Shown: positions 10,057 through 24,200 of the stretch, in pieces
How positions within the stretch are numbered: the first letter of the stretch is position 1
How the letters are laid out: every line of letters begins with the position of its first letter
Program-made: the position numbers and the translations under genes
Notes under the pieces: generated by a model
Seen by the model: the letters and a program-made list of their open reading frames with translations, nothing else
The model's database searches: none
Told to the model about the DNA's origin: nothing
From: Gyrodactylus bullatarudis
Taxonomy: Eukaryota > Platyhelminthes > Monogenea > Gyrodactylidea > Gyrodactylidae
DNA: 64,000 nucleotides
NCBI GenBank assembly: GCA_012064415.1
Contig: SSNU01000310.1
Span: 434,001-498,000 of the forward strand
Direction: 5' to 3'

Positions 10057-11837
10057 CTAAGTGGGATCGATGCGTACACCCCTAGTAATATTGCCCCAGC
10101 CAATTAATCTATCATGGAAAAACGAAAGAAAAATTATTATTTCAGCAATATCAAAGATGTGAAATACTCACCTCCAATTTTTGTCAACTCTCCTACTAAG
10201 TGCAATTTTTTCATTGATTTCAGTGCATACTGGAGTATTCAAGACAATCTTGGCCAAGTCCTCTCTAACTCCGGAAACTTGTCCACCAGAAGAAAGTGTA
10301 CCAATATTCACCATGAGAACTTCTCCTTTTGATAGCTTTTCAACTCTAGCGCCTTTTCTATCGCCCTCAGTTCTTACACCAAGGAGACGACGGAATAAAA
10401 AGAATGAAATTTGTATTTCACAAAAGATTTCAGGAAGAGTACCGATAGTGCCAAGAACTTGGCCAACCATTCTATCAGCCCGACATAACTGAGGATCAAT
10501 GGTTGTTCCAACACCTATTAATCCACCAGGTACTGCATATTGCATATCGTTTTGTTCGGCAAACAAGCTTAGGATTTCCGACATGATTGGACGACAGCAT
10601 ACTTTTCCGGTCTCTGGATTTTTAGAAATCAAACCTGGTCTAATTTCAATTTTTTGCCCGACTTTTAGAATACCTCGAAGAAGTGACCCTCCTGCGACAC
10701 CACCTCTGAGTTCGTCAACTTCACATCCAGGTTTATTAACATCAAAAGATCGAATGACTTAAAATAAAGTAATACTTGATAAGTATAATATTCTTCTCAT
10801 AATAATTAGCCTTCAATTTTAGGGCTTTTATAGTCCAATATATCAAGATCACAATTCTGCTATAAATTGAATTTATATGAAATCATTTATGCTGGAAATA
10901 ATTAAGTTTAGCCTTGGAATGAAATTTGGGGGTCTATACATTCCCAGTTTTATCAAAACTCCCATTAGCAAGAATGAATTTCTCATGCGAGGGTTAATCA
11001 GCTATAAATCATACAAGTTGAACGAATTTTAGAAAAAATATCATGATAATTTAAAACATACTTATGAGTCTTGGACTGGATGTGAAATCTCTAACTGGAA
11101 TAGGTATCCGATTAACAATGTAGTCACAAACAACATCAACATTGTACTTCAACTGAGCAGAAATTGGCACGATAGGCGATCCTTCAGCAACAGTACCACG
11201 AATAAAACTAAGTATTTGTTCGTGTTGATCTCTGGCGTTACTTTCCTTGATAAGATCGATTTTATTTTGAAGAATAATAATAGTTTTCAACTTCATAATT
11301 TCAATAGCAGCCAAATGCTCACTAGTCTGAGGCTGAGGACATGGCTCGTTGCTGGCAATAAGTAGGAGAGCTGCATCCATAACAGCTGCGCCGTTGAGCA
11401 TAGTTGCCATAAGAATGTCGTGACCAGGACAGTCGACAAAGGAAACATGTCGTTGTAAAATGAGATTCCCATTACAATTTGGACGATCACATTTGATCAA
11501 ATCGGGTTTACTCGATCCGAAAGATCGATAGCAACCTGGACTCTCACATTCTGGAGAGTCACATTTGTAGATTTTTGCATTGGCGTAACCTAACTTGATT
11601 GTAATATTTCGAATAAGTTCAGTCTTGTGTCGAATAGTATGAACAGTAGAAATGGCTCTGACAACAGTTGTCTTTCCGTGGGCTACATGTCCAATTGTAC
11701 CGATATTAATGGTTGCCTGTCTACTTATAACTTCGGGAGTAAGGGGGGACAGAGTGGAAATATCCTAAGAATAATTTCATTTAAAAGCTTACTAGTTTAG
11801 AGAAATCTTGTACTTTTAATCCATCTTCTTTGGTCAT
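10057..11837 (-). CDS. EIF2S3: Eukaryotic translation initiation factor 2 subunit gamma
   Basis: This is the GTP-binding core subunit of eIF2, which delivers initiator Met-tRNA to the 40S ribosome. Four exons join cleanly: 11837-11793, 11764-11062, 10757-10172 and 10108-10057, giving 461 residues (human 472). Seen in the sequence: G1 GHVAHGKTT at residues 40-48, an insect-like cysteine knuckle ([11 protein letters not shown] ... CDRPNC), G3 DCPGHD, G4 NKID and SAQLKYN, then domains II and III ([45 protein letters not shown]) and a short end, [17 protein letters not shown]1 has Thr where human has Ser, which is conservative. Intron 1 is only 28 nt and must be removed, because it contains an in-frame stop. 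The other introns are 304 and 63 nt. The gene diverges from FAM102 across 398 bp. Confidence 0.97.
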
Positions 11838-12235
11838 AATTTAACGTGATGTCAATACTGAAAACCGTTCTGAGCGCGATTAGTAGTAGTAATAAAACAA
11901 ATTATACTGCTCAGTATTCACTGATTGTTATGAGAAAAATGATAGGATAATTATTTGCTCTAACAGACATTTCGTTGGGGTGTTTGATGTAAAATTACTC
12001 AAATACTTCTTAAAAGACTCACAGTGTGAAATTATTCCACTGGATAAATTCCAATTAAATCAGGAATAATTTGTTATTAGCATAACGTTATTATACTTGA
12101 TTTGTTTTAATACTTGGAAATTTTAATTCATTTCAAGTAATAAATTTGTTGTTGGGTTAATAAATAACAGCTCCGTGGAAATAATATGTGAATATTAAAG
12201 TATCTTTGATCTTGTTCAAGTTACTACTTTGAGCA
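11838..12235. promoter_or_regulatory. Divergent intergenic region between EIF2S3 and the FAM102-like gene
   Basis: 398 bp separates the two start codons, which face away from each other, so promoters and 5' UTRs of both genes probably lie here. I see no specific motif to single out. Confidence 0.5.
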
Positions 12236-15200
12236 ATGACATGTCTATTCTTTTCCAAGAATAATGAGATGACTTTTGAGTCACAAATCAATCTTATCAA
12301 GCTTACTTCAGTTCCTTTTGTAAATGCTGTATTCTTTGCAAAAATCAGAATCCTTAAGAATCGTTCTAGTAGTCAAGTATCGCCGAGGGTTTCGGTTCTT
12401 GAAAATGAAGTTCATTGGAAATCTGAATATACTTTCAAGTTTAAAGCCTACAAAAATGCCATTACCAACGTTTTGGAACCGGTCAATCTCAAGATTTCGA
12501 TTAGAAAAGTGAGTTTTTAATTTTATTTCAAAGACTTATCGTAGTTATTAATTTGATTATCCCAACCTACAAATTCTAGAAATGTCCTGTTTGCTTTCAA
12601 AATTTAGAGCAGATCAATAAAGTGACTCTTTACTCTTTAAAGAGTTCTTCATATTAGAGTCCTTTGATTAGGTTTATTGCATTACTTTATTGCTAAATAT
12701 ACCTTTACTCTAAAAAGGTTTCCACTCAAATAAAATCCAGGCTTCGAAAAGTTTGTTATTCGTTTTCTGATGAAATTTTTATTTAAAAAATTTACTTTTC
12801 CCTTCCAAAGTGTCCTTCAGTTACTTTTCATCTTTTATTCTTTTTTTTATTTCTCAAAATTGATCAAATTTTAGGACATACAACTCTGGTATTGATGCTT
12901 TTCGACGTTAATCCAGCTATGCTTCATCAAGAAAAAAAATTCATTCAACTCTAGTTTTCCTAATATATATACCCTTGTTAAGATTTCCCATTAAAGCAAG
13001 GATATAATCTCTTTATTCAAAATAAATCTCAAGGTGTCTCTTATAATTCAGACATACTTATCAGAAAATTAGTTGTATTAAATTAAAATAAATTTTAAAA
13101 ATCTTCTTTTGTATTGTTTGGTTAAATCTATATCTTTTATGATTAATCTCTTTAGTCTATCCTACAATTGTTCAGTTTTTTTAATAACGCATTATACTGT
13201 TCATTTGAATTTTGGACAATATCCTAACAAAAAAGCGTAAATAAATAGTTATTTACTTTGATTTAAAATTAACTTTGGCAACATCTGATTATGTTATCTC
13301 TTCAAGATTATACTCAATTATTCCTGAAGAGTAAATAATATTTCATCATGAATGATGCAAATTCCATCTTGATAATAATACTTGGACATTACTCAAAGAA
13401 AATTTTTTCCATCATTTTTATATATATTAAAGGGTGAATTAAAAAAGTGACGTACATGAAAGGGATAGGTGTCAATAAATTTTTTAGATTTTCATTCTAG
13501 TCTCATTAGTGACACACACACACACACACATTATAATGCCTGTCGTGGAAACGGATTTTTCTCAATTCAAATGGAGATAGACATAAATCTATTCCATGAG
13601 AGAGGATAGTTGTAAAATTATTTCATTCTGAACTGAAGTACAATCCCCAACTCCTACAATTCCCCTGTCCTAGACAAATTTCAAGACTTTTTTAAAAATT
13701 TTTCATCGTCCTCATGATGGATGTAAATTTATCTCCATATTAAACAAAATTTATGGCAAAATTTTAATTTCCTCTCTTTTTCAAAACTACTCTCTCTCTC
13801 TGTTTGTTCCCCCTTTCTACTACACACAGACAGTCACAGAGACAGAGTAAATTTTGATCAGATCCATTTATCAATATTGTCGTTATCTCTTCAAGTTAAT
13901 CTACATTTGGAAAAAAATAATTAAACAGACTCATAAATGTTGTAGGCCAGTATAGCCATTGATAGTAAAGCTAATTGATGCAGCAATAAAAGGGATTCCT
14001 TTCACTATAGTTTATTGGGAAAAGAATAAAGAAAAAACTCTAATTCGATGCGGAGTAGTCACAAATCTTGCCTTTGTGATAAAACTCAGTGTGTATCTAA
14101 TTCATGAGCTATAGTAAAGAAACAATCCAAACATGTATGGTAGGCATAGACGCGTTTCGTCTTTATTTCAATCTCATTTTGGACTGTCCAATATAGAATA
14201 ACACTTGAACATATATCTCCTCAAGTCTCTGTTGTTGGTGCAATGCTAAAAAAGCTGTACCATTCATTATTGAATGATTAAATTTCTAAGCGAGGAAATT
14301 AATCACTTGAACGAGATACTGCCTTAAATTGCTTGAAGCTTGTGTGTAGTAGAAATATTCTTTTCAAATCTTGAAATTATTTCTTAAATTATAATATAAT
14401 TATACAGACTTGGAGACTCAATGTCTTGACAACAATTGTTTAATTCTATATTAGTATCCTTTAAATAAAAATAAATTGAAAATAAAATTCAATTTATTCC
14501 TTTTCTTTCCAGTTCTATTCTATTTTTGTTTTTTATAGCACTCAAAAATTTGCATTCTTTAGAGTAAATTATTTACTAGAGAAAGGCTAATTTTTTACGT
14601 ACCTATTTAAAAAAATTTGATATGAAGAGAACCTCTATTAATGACTTAAAAAATATTTATCCTCGGTCAGCAATCCGATTGAGTTTGATCTGGAAAATCT
14701 TTCAAACGAAAAAAAGGCAGGAAAAACTGCGAAATTTTTCTCTTTCCATTCAAAACTCGATTTGTTTACAAACTTATGTTTTGAGGATTATGTCTGAATG
14801 AGAAAGTACGATATCTCTGTCAGCTTTTGTCTCAGAAGAAGAATAGTATATGAAAATGTTTATATACCCTCTGTGTACAGCTTATCTCTCCAGTATATTT
14901 TTTCCAAATTCATTTCTGAAATACCTCCTAATAATAATTGATAAACAACATAATCCATCACGTTTCAAAATCAGTGTATTTTTCCGTATAGAACTATCGA
15001 TCCACAAACATTTCTTTGAAAAATGCCTTTTTTCGGTCATTCGTCTTGACTTTTGTATTTTGTACGAGATGAAGGATAGTTATAATCAAACTCAAAAAAG
15101 ACAATAAGTCTCTCTCTACTGAAACTGGAATACAAAACATTTTAGCCATATATTATTATTATTCAGAGTTACCTTGTATTTTTCCCATCGATTATTTCCA

Positions 15201-18200
15201 TTGTGTCGGTACGATCAAATATGAATTAATTTTTTTTATTGAATTCTGTCTGAAAAAAACAAAGTTCTCTTTCTTCTATACATATTTGTCTGTGAATAAA
15301 TAAAATGAACATTATCTTTACTCCAGTATTCTCCCTATAGTAGTATAATTCCTTTTAGATTTAAATGGACTTGAATTCAATCAGCTTTTGTTAATCTTGA
15401 TCAGGAAAAATCCATGGATGAGTTACTCTGTAGAATAGGTTCCCTCTTTGACTGAATATTTATCAAATTCGTTTTATTCAGTTGAGATTCTGAAATGTAT
15501 TTGATTTAAAGTTTATTCATTAATAATTTACGTCCTACCTCGTTATTTCTATTGAATTTGATTTAAAAAACTTTATTAGAGAACACTTGGTTCACATCTC
15601 ATTGCAAATTGAATTCATTAAACGCCTGAAATATGTGACAAAAATATTAAATATTTGTTCAAATATAATTCATTTTTTCACCAATAAGTTGTCCGAATTT
15701 CCTCGTATATAACTTAGAAAATTTGAATATAAAATGGCCTGATTTATTTACACTATAATAAGTTCTAATATGAGACACAGAAAACTTCACAGTTAAAATG
15801 GGAAATAAGTGAATAGAAAGTAGTCCCTAGTGAACATGGAATTTTCGTAGATATTGAGATTTTTTTGTTCAAAGCTTCTTTTTTCTTTGGTCATACTTTT
15901 ATGTCCTAAATTATATTTTTCATCACATAAATTAGGAAATAACCTTAAAAAAATAGTTACGCTGATTTCGAATCTGAATTTCTTTTTGAAAGCAGACTTA
16001 TCATTTGCCATTTTTTGGCTCTAAAACTAGTTATCCTCTACACCATGAGAGATATCGAGCAGGCTATTACATATTTGAAATCTACAGCTATTTTTTACGA
16101 TATAAAGTAATTAATTTTTTCTAAAGTCTCTGCAAATAGGTTTCCAAAAAAACGTTCTAAATATTTTTTAAATATTTGTCTACATTTTCAAAAAATCACT
16201 CTTCTTCAAGTAACTTTGGTTGACATCAGTGACAATTTATCTTTATGAATTATTCATATTTTTGTTGCTCAATAATTTTCCTCTCTAATAAGATGTAAAC
16301 AAAGTATTTTAAGCATTCTTAAGTCCAAAATATCGCTCAAGAAAGTGTGTATTCCACTGGTAGAACATTATTAAACCTTATAACTAAAGAACGAGGCTTA
16401 CAGAGTACGAATGGACTGATAATTCTCTGTTGGTTTTTAGTAATTTTTGACTCAAAACTCCATAATTGAAATTGAATTCCTATGAGCTATATATTCTCTC
16501 TTCTTTTTTTTCTTCTTTCAAACATATTTAAATTTATATTGTATATATATATAATCTGAATGCCTGTACTACTGTAGAATCATATATAAATATTTTTATC
16601 TGTCAATATCTGTACACTCATTTACTTATCGCCTGCATTTATTTATTTTTGGTAATAATACAAATTACGCCAGAATAATTTAACATTCTCTAGATAAATG
16701 TCGCGAGAATAAAGTTCTTTTTTTCCAATTCGTACCTAGCCCTGTTTTTTGAGAGGGAAATGTTGTCTACTCTCTGAGCTCTATACAAATACCTGCTCAA
16801 GACATGTATTTTGAAAACAAAATTATGTTTATTTTTCATGATAAAACAAAGTCCTTTTCTCTTGAGTAAACATCATGTGTTTTGTTTGCGGGCCTTGATA
16901 CTAACAATAAACATTGGGAATAGATTTTTCAAATCTCCAATTTTCAACCTGTGCCAGAGTCTTGTTCATTTCCTTGAAATGATTCTGATTATGTACAAAA
17001 CATAATATCTAAATCTTATAGATATTTACTTGTGACAAAATAGAGTGGAAAATTTCTCATTTCATTAGAATATTTTTCTACAAAAGGTCTTGCTTTCTTT
17101 TTGTATGTTTTATGTAATAAATAATTATTTTGTGGAAAATAATGCCGAGCTTCTTCTAAAATATTTTCTGATGAAGAAGATATCTTCATGAGGAATTAGA
17201 AGTCGAGTGAATATTTAGTGATTAAGCTTATATTTCACCGGATCTCATCAGACTATTACACCGGCTGGATATTTATATTTAATTTCTGAGCATATGCAAA
17301 TTCCTCTTATTGGTTCAAAAAATGTTTTTTGGGGGATGAAACATAGGGGGTGAGGGTTGCAAGATATTAAAAATTGTAATAGTCTCCAGGGCTGATTTAG
17401 TTATCTTCTCTTCACGAATTCATCCATCGATAATTGTCCACTAAATCCTGGAGACTATTACAATTTTTAATATCTTGCAACCCTCACCAAAAAACATATT
17501 TTGAACCAATAAGAGAAATTTGCATATGCTCAGAAATTAAATATAAATATCCAGCCGGTGTAATAGTCTGATGAGATCCGGTGAAATATAATTATTATAT
17601 TCATTTTAAGTTAGCCAAATTTCGTAAATGGCAGATTTCTTATGAACCAATGAAACTGAGGCAAAATTTTTACACTACTATCCATTAATAAGCCATTACT
17701 GATAATTTTCATTCATTTATTCAATGATCCAAGCCTATTTGTGAGAAAAAGAGCAAAAATTGCGATTTTCAAAAATGCAAAAAATGACCTATTTTTGATC
17801 ATAAAATTACACATAACTTTATTATTATTTGACCACATAGAGACTTGATCTATACCTCATTTAAAAGCTGAATAAATTCTGCATATGAATCCGTAACTTA
17901 TTTGTTCATTTGAACTTTGATCCTGATCCTAAAGGGAATAATCTTGAGATTTTTAATCGGAATTTTTTCAGTCATTTTCAATGATGATTAAAATTATTAA
18001 GAAAGAAGGTTCAAGACAGCAAAAATGTTTATTTCGACTTGAAATCGTTCACACTAATTATCTTTAACAATTGAAATCGATCTGATGAGTAGATCAGTAT
18101 GATCCGGATCATGGGCAAAATCATCAAAAACTTGAAATTTTCTAATGTTATTTTAGAGTTTGCATGCGATTAAAGATCCATAAAAAGATTTCACCTTTAA

Positions 18201-21200
18201 AGTCAGGCTTCTGAAGTTGATGGGAAAATAATTTCGGTTGATCAGATCAGAGATTCTGCATTTTGTAAAATTCACTTATTTTTCATTTGCTAACTACTTC
18301 ATTTTGTCTACTACGTATCACATTTCCCAATCAGAGTGTATTACTACAATCGTATTTCAATAAATAAAGCATTTTCCTGATTGAATCTGACTATGAGTTG
18401 AATACTTTTATTATTAATCGAAAAAAATGTTTTACACACCTCCAGCGGCCTAGACAAAGGATCAACAAACTTTTCTCTTCTTCATTGTCATTATTTCTCT
18501 AATGATTAAGTAACCATTCTTATTATCGCAATTATTTTTTTCAACTATACAAAAGATTCATTCATCATTCAGTCGTCATTAGTTCCATTTTGACTAACGA
18601 ATGGAAATAGTTTTATTAATTTATTCTCAGTTTGTTACATGAAAAACTTTGTTTCCATCCTCAACACCCCCACCCATCTTACATAGACACATGAAATCAT
18701 GTCAACGTTATCTCTATAGTTTCACTATACTGTATTATTGCTTACTTACTCTAATTAATTAACTATAGCTATTATTACAAGACAGTGAATGCTCAAGAGC
18801 ACTAATTGATCAAAGACAAGGGCGACAAAATTGTCTGAGCTTCAATCTCTTACGCCTAGAAAAATTTTCTGTTACTTTTGAATTGACAAAATTAAAACTT
18901 TTACGATGCACTTGTCACGATCACTTTGGTTTATCTTCCTTTTCTATAGATAATTATAATCAAGATTGTATCTTTGTTTCTCAACTCTGTAAGAATTATG
19001 CAGAAAATTCATAATCATAATTTTGAACCAAGTAGTTCTTCAGGGAGCTGTTCGGCATAGATTGACTATAACGTTGTTCTGAGACCAATACAAGCCAGAA
19101 GACAACATAGTCAGGTAGCAAGCGAACAACGTTATAGTCTCTCTATGCAGAAAATATTTTTCCGATTTTGGTCGAAAAGATTAAAAATCATTCAGATTGT
19201 TCCATGCTATCAAGTATTGAGCTATTTGAATTAATCAACTTGCATAATTAAAATAACATTGGTCAAAGTTTATCAGTTATTAAATCGAATTAAAAGTCAA
19301 ATAAACGAACTACTTATAAGTAGTATAATAATTATTATAAATGTAACAATCAGGGTTTCTAAAAATATTCTCTCGTTGTTTAAAATTTTAAATACACCAA
19401 AATTATCTATGGTTAATGAAACTCGAAAGTTGAAAAAAACAATTTGTAAACCAGTTCATTTACAGTTCAAGTTTTCTCAATTTTGAGAAGAATTCTTATA
19501 AATTTATTAATGGAAATTACTAAAAATAAGTGATAGGAAATATTTTTCTACAAAAATGTTCTATCTTGAATAGAAAAATAAAATTGAAACAAAAGCGTAA
19601 AATATGAAAAAATAACTACAGTAAATACAGTCAAAATATTATATAATTTTATCTTGGGCGAAGATTTTTCTCTAATAATTTTAAATGCGTTCAAATAAGT
19701 CTGGAAATTTAATTGAAAATCATTCTACTAACAACTCAATAATGTCGATCAGAATTAATGAAATATAGTGGTTGCAAAAACAATGCGTTCACTTATAAAA
19801 TTTAAGTTTTTCAAGTTATTTTTCATGATGAATTTATAAAAAACATTCATGATTCGATAGAGAATAAAAACATTCCTTTCACATTTTGATCGAGCTTTTA
19901 CAATAAAATTCTATCTATTTAACTTTGAATACAATTTCAATTCAATAATTCTTGTTATCAGATATCAATTTTGAAAAAGAAATTTGGAAAGAAATAGGGT
20001 ATGAAATGCTGGCAAGTAAAATTGAACCTAGATTTGAGTTAAAGTCTAAGAACTTTTCAAAGTTATTTAAAAAATAAATTTTAAATGTCTTGGTGGAATG
20101 ATTTGAATTGTCCCAAATTTTTTCAGAGGGATTAATTTATACGAGTCGACTTATTCTCGAACAAATGTAGTCTGAGGATAATATCGTATTCAGAGACAGT
20201 AATAAGTTTAATTTGGATTAATCTCATGGTTTAAGTTATCATTAGTTTCCAAATTTTACTGTTCGCAAAATAAGACTCAAAAGAGCTCCATATTGATATC
20301 CTGTTATTGAACGGGGAGCAATATACAAGTGAAACCTTGTTTTTATCAATTAGAGAGAGAAAAAATCAACTCAGAAATGTATCAGAATTTTTTGAATAGT
20401 TCTATTGCTTTATTTACAAATGAAATTAAAGGAAAAATTCACACTTTCGACATGACTATATGACTTATTATAAGTTAAAATCAATGATTAAAAAGATAAA
20501 TAGGAATTAAATATTTTTAAAATCGATTTTGCTGGCCGTAGTCCTAACATAAATCCTTTAGAGAAGATGAGCGGACTCAAAGCTCAAAAGTTTTATGGAA
20601 ATGGGAAGCAGTATGGAATCGTCGTAGAACTCACGATGTAAAAATGTGATCAAAATAACTTGGTATAATATTGTCTAAAAAAAGATAAGGTTCGAAACAA
20701 TTGAGAGAAAAAACATTTCCCTTCGCTAATAGAAAGTGAACGGAATGTTTCTTCATTTTCAATATCAATGAAAAATAGTATTTTGCTTGTAAATATGTAA
20801 CTGAAGTTAACAGAAAGTTCATTCGTGATTCAATTGATAGAGATTTTTATTATCTTTCGAACCATGTATGTTTCAAAAATTCATCTTGAAAATTGACTCG
20901 GCAAATTTCGATAAAATAAGTGAACACATTTTTTTGCAAGAGGACTGAATACTATGGTAATACAACATTTTGCCAGGACAATGTTCCAATGGACATTGTT
21001 CCACGCCTTGATCAAAAGTTGATATTTTAACCGAGAAAAACTCATTCTCGAAAGTCAAAATTTTCTGATATACAAAAATCCCATTTTTCCTAAAATCATC
21101 CAAATTTACCTGATATCCTAGAAATTTCTTTTAACATGTGAAAAAAATTTTTACTAGAGAACTATTCAGAAATCTTAATTTTGTTCTTTCTTGTAGTAAA

Positions 21201-24200
21201 ATTCATTGAAAAAATCTTGGCGCGTGTTCAAAAATTTTCATTTTCAATCGAGATTTTGTATATCAGAATAATTCTTATGATAATCTTCAAAATAAGATCA
21301 AGGCTGGGAGAAGTTGAAGAATTTAGCCTACTCTAATCGATATATAAAAATATCTAATTTAAATTTCAAATTCTTTTGAGCTATTACAGATGTATTGGAC
21401 TGAAAGTAATAAATCTCTTCTATTTGTATTAGCCAGCTTATTTGAATTTTTCAACAATTTCAAATGGTACCCCAATAAAACTTAACAAGATTAAACTTTT
21501 ATATTCCTGATACACTTTTAACACTTCACTTCCGCTATGATTATATCTTTAGAAAGAAGTTTCATTCATTTATTTATTCTCCAAAGGCATGAATATGAAA
21601 CAGGTTTTTTTTAATCCATCTTTTTTCGCTTTCAAAGTACATTCATGGACATGTCTTACAATTCATAGCAACAAGGATCAAAAAATATTAAATTAAACTT
21701 TGAAGGAATCCTTATTCTTGGACTTTTTCATTAAATTGAAAAAAATATGGATTAAATTCTGCCAATCTAAATAATTTTCATTGAGGTGAAATTCTATACA
21801 CACGAATTTCCTGTTGTGATCAAATTACCCCTTGCATTCATGTCTGATTGTGGTCGGGATAAATCTTTTTTTGAAATAGACCCAACTCCGGGATCTGATA
21901 GGAGTACTCCAAAGTGTTTATAAATCTGATTTTCTGTAGTTATACCTCTACTCCAAATGCTCCAGACAATCAATGGAGGAATTTTTTATTTTCCTATTTA
22001 ATTACCCAGTTTTATGAATTTGAAAGAAAAAGTTGATTTTTTGTTCTAAAATAAATTCTTTTATTTCACAGAATAAAAAAACCAATGTAGCTGACGTTAA
22101 ATTCCATTATCTGACAGAGACATATTCGAAAAAGAAATAATTTTGGACTCTCTTCTTTAGACTATAAATGTTTTTATGGACATTTCGGAACTATTCTTCT
22201 ATCTTTCACCATTAGAGTTCAAAGTTTCGAATTTTTAAAATCCCAAAACAATCGAAATGCAGTGAAAATCTCAAATGTGATTTACCTTTGAAGATTCCTT
22301 AAACAAAAACTAGATTTCGGGTTTTGTATTTTTCATTCTTTCTTTCTCGAATTCATGTTGGTAATGCAATTATTTATTTTGGATTTGAGATAAGATTTTG
22401 ATATATTGAATCATACATTTGAAAAATTCAAGTCGCTTATTCAAATAGATTCAATGTATAATATTTATTGATGCATCTAATAAAAATCCATTTTTAAAGG
22501 AAGAACGTGGGGGAAATACTTTTACCAAGGTTGGATTTGTCATCATAAATCTATCTTGTTTTGCCATGGGCTGTGAAGTCAATAACAACAACAACAGCTC
22601 TAGCTCTCAACAAGGCCAACAGCCAGCTTCGCCCTTGACTCAGAGTACTGATGGCATTATCAACCAAAGTAATAACAGCAATAGTCTCATTGATGATGGA
22701 CAAGTGATCAAAAGAAAATACATCCTCGAGGGCTACAATGGTAAGAAGAGGCAGGACAATTCAATGCTTGTTGTTTCAATCAAAATGTCGAATCTCGGCA
22801 ATAACCATAGCTTTTTAGCGTGAGTATTTACAATGGAACTTTTTATCACAAGAATTTTTATGTTTATCATAGTAAAGTTGGTTGATATGAAGTAGGGAAT
22901 CTATGTTTTTTACAGAAATCTCGATTTTTTAATCAAAAATTCGAATGTGCTGAAGATTTTTTGGAATCCTACTTATGTTGCCCACTTTACCGATTTGAAG
23001 GAAAAAAAATTTTGAGAAAATATTAATTTTATGATAAATATGATCATTTATCAAATTTCGATTTGACGCCAAAATCCCATTTTTTCGAACTTTGAACTGA
23101 AATTTATTATTGATTTGAAAGTTGGAGAGTGATCAAAGGAGTTTTTTCTAGATCAGAATTTACCAAGAAAGGTGAATAGAACCGTCCAATCACTCACATT
23201 TTCCCCATTTTCAAGAGATTTTGAATTATCGGAAGTTTATTGATTTACAAGAAGTGAGAATGATCAAAAATTGAAATTCAGCTCCCGACCAATTATAAAG
23301 TTATAAATCAAATAAGATTAAGTTGAATTGATTTTTTTGTCTACTCCTGATCTTGAAATAATTCTTTTGATCAACCTCCGACTTTCAAATCAATAATAAA
23401 TTTCAGTTCAAAGTTCGAAAAAATGGGATTTTGGCGCCAAATCGAAATTTGAAAAATGACCATATTTATCATAAAAATAATATTTTTTGTTCAAATCGGT
23501 AATGTGGGCTACATAAGTAGGATTCCAAAAAATCTTTAACAAATTCGAATTTTTGATTAAAAAATCGAGATTTCTGTAAAAAATATACATTCCCTACATC
23601 ACATCAATTAGTTTTATATAAAGGGAGATTGTGATACCAGTTAGGGCCTTTATTCCGAAAATAATCCTCGTTATTATTTCTTTTTGGTAAATCCAAAAAT
23701 GTACATTAAAATTCTCATTTCAATCAGCTATTCTCTTTGTTCTGAAAACCATTTTTAAATTTTTTTCTATTATGGTATTCAAAGTTATAAGGTCTTAGAA
23801 ATTTTTAGTTGTGTTTACACTTTTGAGCTATCTCTTTTAATTTGAACCTATGCTTACTAAGCCTTGCTTGGTAGTATTTTGGCAAAAGTTAAAAACCAAA
23901 AACTCTTTCTGTAGCTGTCAATGTCAAGGAAATTCAAAAAAAGACTTGAATTTTTAATTTGATCAGAGGAGAGAGTTCAAAAATGTGGCGCAGATTATTT
24001 CCATCTTTTCAGAATTGAACTATAATAAAATTTTTAAACCAAGAATAATCACGATTTCTAATACATGCGCTTAGAAATTTTGAGAATGTTTTTATTTCCA
24101 TCTGATTTTTGCTAAACTACACCTAGTTAATATGAAGATGGGAATTTATGATTTTAACAAAATTCTTATTTTTTTTTCATCAAGAAATCGAATTTGATCA

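Larger units (their letters stand above)
17161..17592. mobile_element. Penelope-like terminal-repeat remnant in inverted (tail-to-tail) arrangement
   Basis: The outer left part, read on the minus strand, is similar to the 3' flank of the 2.4-5.1 kb Penelope-like element, from about 4955 through 5100. From about 17228 the left half is repeated as a near-perfect reverse complement ending at 17590, with the centre near 17400-17440. Each arm carries a hammerhead core. No RT coding sequence is present, so this is a solo or rearranged terminal repeat. Confidence 0.75.
12509..22499 (+). other. FAM102-like intron 1 (about 10 kb)
   Basis: The donor gtgagt follows AGA AAA and the acceptor is tttttaaag before GAA GAA CGT. 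The intron is mostly AT-rich, with no gene. It holds a CA microsatellite at 13512-13530, a decayed hammerhead relative near 14145-14180, the Penelope remnant at 17161-17592, a hairpin at 19055-19148, and a repeat at 21160-21217 that recurs inverted at 37210-37268. Confidence 0.85.

Noticed and set aside
20963..20999. Near-palindrome around ggacaatgttccaatgg
   Set aside because: Short stem with mismatches and no copies or context; ordinary in AT-rich DNA.
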